Below are positions 14,583-18,249 of a stretch of 18,249 nucleotides of DNA, one piece after another. Source of the DNA: GCA-2724215 sp015660315 (lineage in GTDB: Bacteria > Latescibacterota > UBA2968 > UBA8231). The stretch spans positions 1-18,249 of the forward strand of contig JAPYQE010000111.1 in the NCBI GenBank assembly GCA_029941315.1. Reading direction: 5' to 3'. Under the pieces are notes generated by a model. That model saw only the letters and a list, made by a program, of their open reading frames with translations, searched no databases and was not told where the DNA came from. Made by a program: the position numbers and the translations under genes. Position 1 is the stretch's first letter; every line of letters begins with the position of its first letter.

Positions 14583-14618
14583 CCAATTGACCTTGCCCTT
14601 TATCAAAGGGCCTATTGG
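14583..14618. repeat. Strong hairpin between divergent genes
   Basis: GCCCTTT (14595-14601) and AAAGGGC (14605-14611) form a perfect 7-bp stem with a 3-nt loop, extended by an outer CCAAT/ATTGG pair (14583-14587 and 14614-14618). No T-run follows on either strand, so it is not a standard terminator. It lies 58-93 nt upstream of the ATG at 14676, just before a TATAAA-like box (14624-14629), and may be an operator or leader structure for the plus-strand operon. Confidence 0.45.
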
Positions 14619-14675
14619 GACCCTATAAAATTGCGACAAAAAACGCACCCACACACTTTCCAATCTGCTCGGAAT

Positions 14676-16799
14676 ATGTTTAGCAAAAGACTAGATGCAA
14701 ACAACGTCATGGCCGGTTTACTCTGTGGCTTAGCGACCCTGCTATTCCTTTTTCAATTTACCACCTTGAGTAAGTTGGCCCTTTTCGCACCAGCCGCCTC
14801 ACACGTTACACCCACTCGATTTTACCAAGCCCTCAGCCGACAAATTGATTTTACCGCGATCGACGCAATCGTCCTCACTAGCATTATCTTCTTGGTCAGC
14901 ACCATTATTGCACTGGAGATCCGCCAACGTTCGTTGGGCAAATTCCTGCAATACACGCTCGGCAATCACCGTTCTGCACTACTCCTGATAGCAGCGACTT
15001 CCTTGGTCTGCGCCCGTTACTATTTCGGCCCTGGCGACCCCCATTGGGCCGGAGATGCCCCACAGCATATCGCCTACATGCACCTTGTCGCGCAGTCATT
15101 AGGCCATGGGTGAGCTGCCCTATTGGACTTTCTCGTTAGGCACGGGATCACCCTTCCTGGAAAATTATGGTTTCCTGTATTTTTATTTTACGGGCTTCTG
15201 CAGTTTCCTAGCCCAGGACCTCACCACCGGCATAAAATTCAGCCATGCGATCTACCATATCGGCTCGGGTTTGGCGATGTTTTTATTTTCAACTCGACTA
15301 TGCCGAGCCCGCCGAGCCGGTACCATCTCGGGATTGGGCTATGTGCTTTGCTTTTGGCATTTGCAACAACGATGATCATGGGCCGATTGCCATTGTCCCT
15401 ATTCTATGCCCTGCTGCCCTTGCCCTTTTTAGCCGTCGAATATCTCGACCAGCCCCAAGCGCCGATTCACCGCGGCTATCTTGGGCTGAGCTTGGTCATC
15501 TGCGCTATCATCGGCCTTATCACCCCGTTCGTACTGCGATCTAAAAAATCACCTTCGCGGACATTGCCAGCTATAGTCTGCCTGTTGATCTCTTGCGCAA
15601 TAGTCTTTGGCTACCGCTTGCCGCCAATAGCCCAATTGCAGTTTATCCAAGTGATGAATGCAGCCCGCTACCTGCTCTACCTATCTTTCTTCTTGTCGCT
15701 TACGGCAGGCATTGGCGCCCATCTCCTCCTGGCATCTTACCCAGGGCGCACCTATGGTAATCGCATATTTACCTTGTTGCTGGTCTTGATATTTCTTGAT
15801 TTGGGTTCGACGACATTCCAACATCTCTATACCCACAAAGAACACCCCCACGCCAAGCTCGACTCAGCCCTTTTTTCAGCAATACGCGAAAAAGCCGCTC
15901 CCCATCGCGAGCGCGATGAATACCCGCCCTATCGCATCGCCTGGCTGGCTCAAGATCTGAGCACTTATTTGTCTGTTGCACAACAGCTATACCTCTCCGC
16001 GACCCCAACCCCCGACGCCTTTCACCCGAGTGAATTGCGTTCACTTGAAACTTTGACCCGACCATTTATCGAATTCGCCCGTTTATTCATCGCAAAACTC
16101 GAATCCCCACATGATTTTGGCAAACTTTCTCACGCCCCCGTTTTGCAATCTGGTTTTATGCTGCTAAACGTCCGCCATGTATTGCTCGGCCACCACAGCC
16201 AACAACTCCCACACTGGTTGCACATGCGCTATGATTCGCCCATTGTCGTCTCGGGGAAACGCTCTCCATTTCCGCAAGAGGTTTTCGACTCGGCACAAAA
16301 CGATGGCAGCCTAGACCGTGCCGTGCAAACACTCTTTCTCGATTCCGCACCCCCCCCCAGAGGCCGCCAATGGTATAAGGTATATTGGCTCTTGCAAAAT
16401 ATGGGCATTCGCTTGGATCAGGCGTCGGCCGAGCAAATATTCACCCTTGAGCAAAATCCAGAACAAGACCTCGGAACTCAGCCCACCGTAGCCGTGTTGT
16501 CCCACAGGGTAACTGGCTCCAGTGTCGATCTGCGGGTCGCTATCAGTGAAGCCTGTTTTGCCCGCCTGTCCTATGCCTATTATCCCTACCTCACCTTGCG
16601 CGTTGATGGTCAAGCGGTCACCCCCTTTGAGACCTATGATCGCTTCCTCGGCTTGGCTTTAGATCCAGGCGAACACCATATAGAACTGCGCGCAAGCCTT
16701 TCCCCGCTGCGCCAACTACTCATCGACACCTCAATCGCGCTATTTCTCTTGGGGGTGAGCTTATCACTGCGTGAAATACGTGGCCGCCGCCTGCGATGA
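14676..16799 (+). pseudogene. PTPS-related/YfhO-like multi-TM protein, broken by two frameshifts
   Basis: Three reading segments join into one protein of about 707 residues. Segment 1 (from the ATG at 14676) has two membrane helices and the loop GDPHWAGDAPQHIAYMHLVAQ, then hits TGA at 15111. Segment 2 continues in the next frame from GELPYWTFSLGTGSPFLENYG to FWHLQQ and ends at TGA 15373. Segment 3 returns to the first frame from MIMGRLPLSLFYALLPLPF to 16799. Reading one G fewer in the GGG at 15108-15110, and one base more near the AA at 15368-15369, restores the frame. The order (acidic periplasmic loop, WTFxLGTGSP, GRLPL, large C-terminal periplasmic domain, final TM helix) matches the 6-pyruvoyl-tetrahydropterin-synthase-related membrane family, thought to be GT-C-like. 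The middle looks shorter than usual. It is either a decaying gene or contains two sequencing indels. Confidence 0.75.
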
Positions 16800-18249
16800 G
16801 CTCACGACCTATTACTTTCCTTTGCTTAATTTTCGTATCCTGTACGAATGCTTGGAGCCTCACAGACACGGTCCGCATCCAGCGCATTGTCATTGAGGGT
16901 AACCAGCGCACCGATGCGCAGATTATCCGCAGGGAGTTGCTTTTTTCCACCGGCGACCGGGTCGATACAACGCTATTCGCAGAATCCGCCCGCAATCTCA
17001 GACGCCTTTTTTTTATTGGCGAAGTTCATATCCGCCATGCCGAAGAGCATGGTGAAACCATTGTAACCGTTACTGTCGAAGACCTGTACTCCCGCGCTTT
17101 GTCCCCTTTGGTATCGGGACAATTAGACCAATTGAGCATTGGCCTTGTAGGGCTCGACTACAATCTTTGCGGACGCGGCCAAAGCCTGCGGACGACCTTG
17201 GAAAACCGCGCGATCTCCGGCTATTGGCTCGATATTGATTTTGCAGAACCGCGTTTGGCCGGCACTCGCCATTCCCTTTCCAGCCGTATCGGCGCCGGTG
17301 CCGAAGGTCACAACTTCTCGATCGAGGTTGTCCGCCCTTTTGCCACCTTAGCCGACCAGCGGGCCTACGGCCTGTCCCTGGCCAGCCGGCAAAGCATGCA
17401 GCGTTTATACTCCAACGGTGAGCTTGACCAGCGCTATAGCGACCACATCAACAACGGCCGCCTCTGGATAGCCCGATCCTTTGGCCAGCACACTAAAATA
17501 CGCCCCTCATTGCAACTGGGCGTTTCCCAACGGCGCTTCGACGCCAGTTCGCCTTTTTCCTACGCCCCCAATGACCGCACCCGCGCCATTCCCAGCATCG
17601 ATTTGCTGATCTGGAGACCCAATTATATCCGTCGCCGTTTTATTAACGATCTCGGTCCCTTGGAAGACCTGCAAGCCGGCAGTTGGCTATCACTGCGCTG
17701 GGGAATGACCCATAAAGCATGGGGCTCAGACCGCACCTTTTCCTTTTATCAAATCCAACTCGCCCCGCGTTTACAACCGACGAGACGCACTTTCACACAA
17801 ATGAATTTATACGCGTCGACACGATTGGATGGGGCTGGAATATACAACCTATCCGCCCTTGCAAGCCTCAGAACCTACACCAGAATAGGGTCCGTGCATT
17901 CACTGGCCATGCATATTTCCTGGGAAGCGATACACCGCAGCGAGGACGCCGCGCAATTTCTACTCGGCCTAGAGCGTGGGTTGCGGGGATTCGCCCCGCG
18001 GCGCCTTAACGGCAATAGGAGATTGCGCATCAATATAGAAGCCCGCCCGACTCTAATCCGCGATCCCTGGTATGTACTAGCCGCCGCCGCTTTTTTGGAT
18101 ATTGGCGCAGCTTGGAGCCCCGATATAGAACAACTAAATCTGGAGTACTCTCCAGGATTTGGTTTTCGCTTGGGTTTGCCTAAAATCTATAATACCCCGG
18201 TGTTTCGCGGCGATATAGCCTATGGGGTCAGCGTTGACGCTTGGCAGGT
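16796..18249 (+). CDS. Omp85-family outer-membrane protein with one POTRA domain (partial)
   Basis: The frame is open from the ATG at 16796 to the window edge (484 residues, C-terminus missing). The ATG overlaps the stop of the previous gene (ATGA), so the two are coupled. A Sec signal peptide (about 1-21) is followed by a single POTRA-like domain (27-97: VRIQRIVIEGNQRTDAQII, ELLFSTGDRVD, NLRRLFFIGEVHIR, TIVTVTVEDL). From about 100 a beta-barrel of alternating strands begins. The Omp85 loop-6 motif is present as L396-R397-G398-F399 (GLRGFAPRRLNGNRRL), followed by the strand INIEARP. With only one POTRA it is closer to the small BamA-like or TamA/Omp85-lite types than to BamA itself (five). 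It could insert or export a surface polymer or protein. Confidence 0.9.
   Translation, partial: MSSRPITFLCLIFVSCTNAWSLTDTVRIQRIVIEGNQRTDAQIIRRELLFSTGDRVDTTLFAESARNLRRLFFIGEVHIRHAEEHGETIVTVTVEDLYSRALSPLVSGQLDQLSIGLVGLDYNLCGRGQSLRTTLENRAISGYWLDIDFAEPRLAGTRHSLSSRIGAGAEGHNFSIEVVRPFATLADQRAYGLSLASRQSMQRLYSNGELDQRYSDHINNGRLWIARSFGQHTKIRPSLQLGVSQRRFDASSPFSYAPNDRTRAIPSIDLLIWRPNYIRRRFINDLGPLEDLQAGSWLSLRWGMTHKAWGSDRTFSFYQIQLAPRLQPTRRTFTQMNLYASTRLDGAGIYNLSALASLRTYTRIGSVHSLAMHISWEAIHRSEDAAQFLLGLERGLRGFAPRRLNGNRRLRINIEARPTLIRDPWYVLAAAAFLDIGAAWSPDIEQLNLEYSPGFGFRLGLPKIYNTPVFRGDIAYGVSVDAWQ

Noticed and set aside
15123..15370. N-terminal part of the 558-aa plus-strand frame (MDFLVRHG...)
   Set aside because: This stretch is the wrong frame of the membrane-protein gene; the conserved family residues lie in the neighbouring frame up to about 15370.
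1..18249. CRISPR arrays, tRNA or rRNA genes, insertion sequences
   Set aside because: No regularly spaced repeats, cloverleaf-like segments, transposase genes or terminal inverted repeats were seen on either strand.

Overview
The window (18,249 bp, roughly half G+C, bacterial, almost fully coding) comes from a Gram-negative organism. The double-membrane evidence is an MlaE/F/D lipid transporter, an Omp85-type outer-membrane barrel, a porin-like barrel and several periplasmic lipoproteins. The phylum cannot be fixed from sequence alone. The set would fit environmental lineages outside the Proteobacteria (for example Verrucomicrobiota- or Latescibacterota-like genomes), but that is an impression only.

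Region 1 (1-7985, all minus strand) is a cobalamin locus. Reading in the direction of transcription, it starts with a sigma70-like promoter and a classic cobalamin riboswitch with an intrinsic terminator. btuD, btuF and btuC follow with 4-nt overlaps. After a 106-nt AT-rich gap with palindromes comes a tight second block: a di-haem DHOR/DUF1111 lipoprotein, a Rieske lipoprotein, an outer-membrane beta-barrel, a BtuF-like protein lacking its N-terminal lobe, a PduO-type cob(I)alamin adenosyltransferase, a small lipoprotein, and an HTH protein (possibly fused to a metallo-beta-lactamase fold) that leaves the window. The physical layout suggests coupling of corrinoid import and adenosylation to periplasmic electron transfer.

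Region 2 (7986-12996, minus strand) is a variant Mla/MCE lipid-transport operon: TPR protein, MlaE, MlaF, MlaD, an unknown tail-anchored protein and a membrane-anchored periplasmic TPR protein. No mlaC or mlaB is visible. The MlaF-like ATPase keeps Walker A and the Walker B Asp but has lost the Q-loop Gln, the LSGGQ signature, the catalytic Glu, the D-loop Asp and the H-loop His.

Region 3 (12997-14675) holds a 335-nt non-coding stretch, an isolated enolase-superfamily (mandelate racemase/muconate lactonizing type) gene on the minus strand, and a divergent promoter region with an inverted ATTGTGnGA pair and a strong hairpin.

Region 4 (14676-18249, plus strand) has a multi-TM gene of the PTPS-related/YfhO-like glycosyltransferase type, broken by two compensating single-base frameshifts. 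It overlaps by 4 nt a partial one-POTRA Omp85 protein that runs off the right edge.
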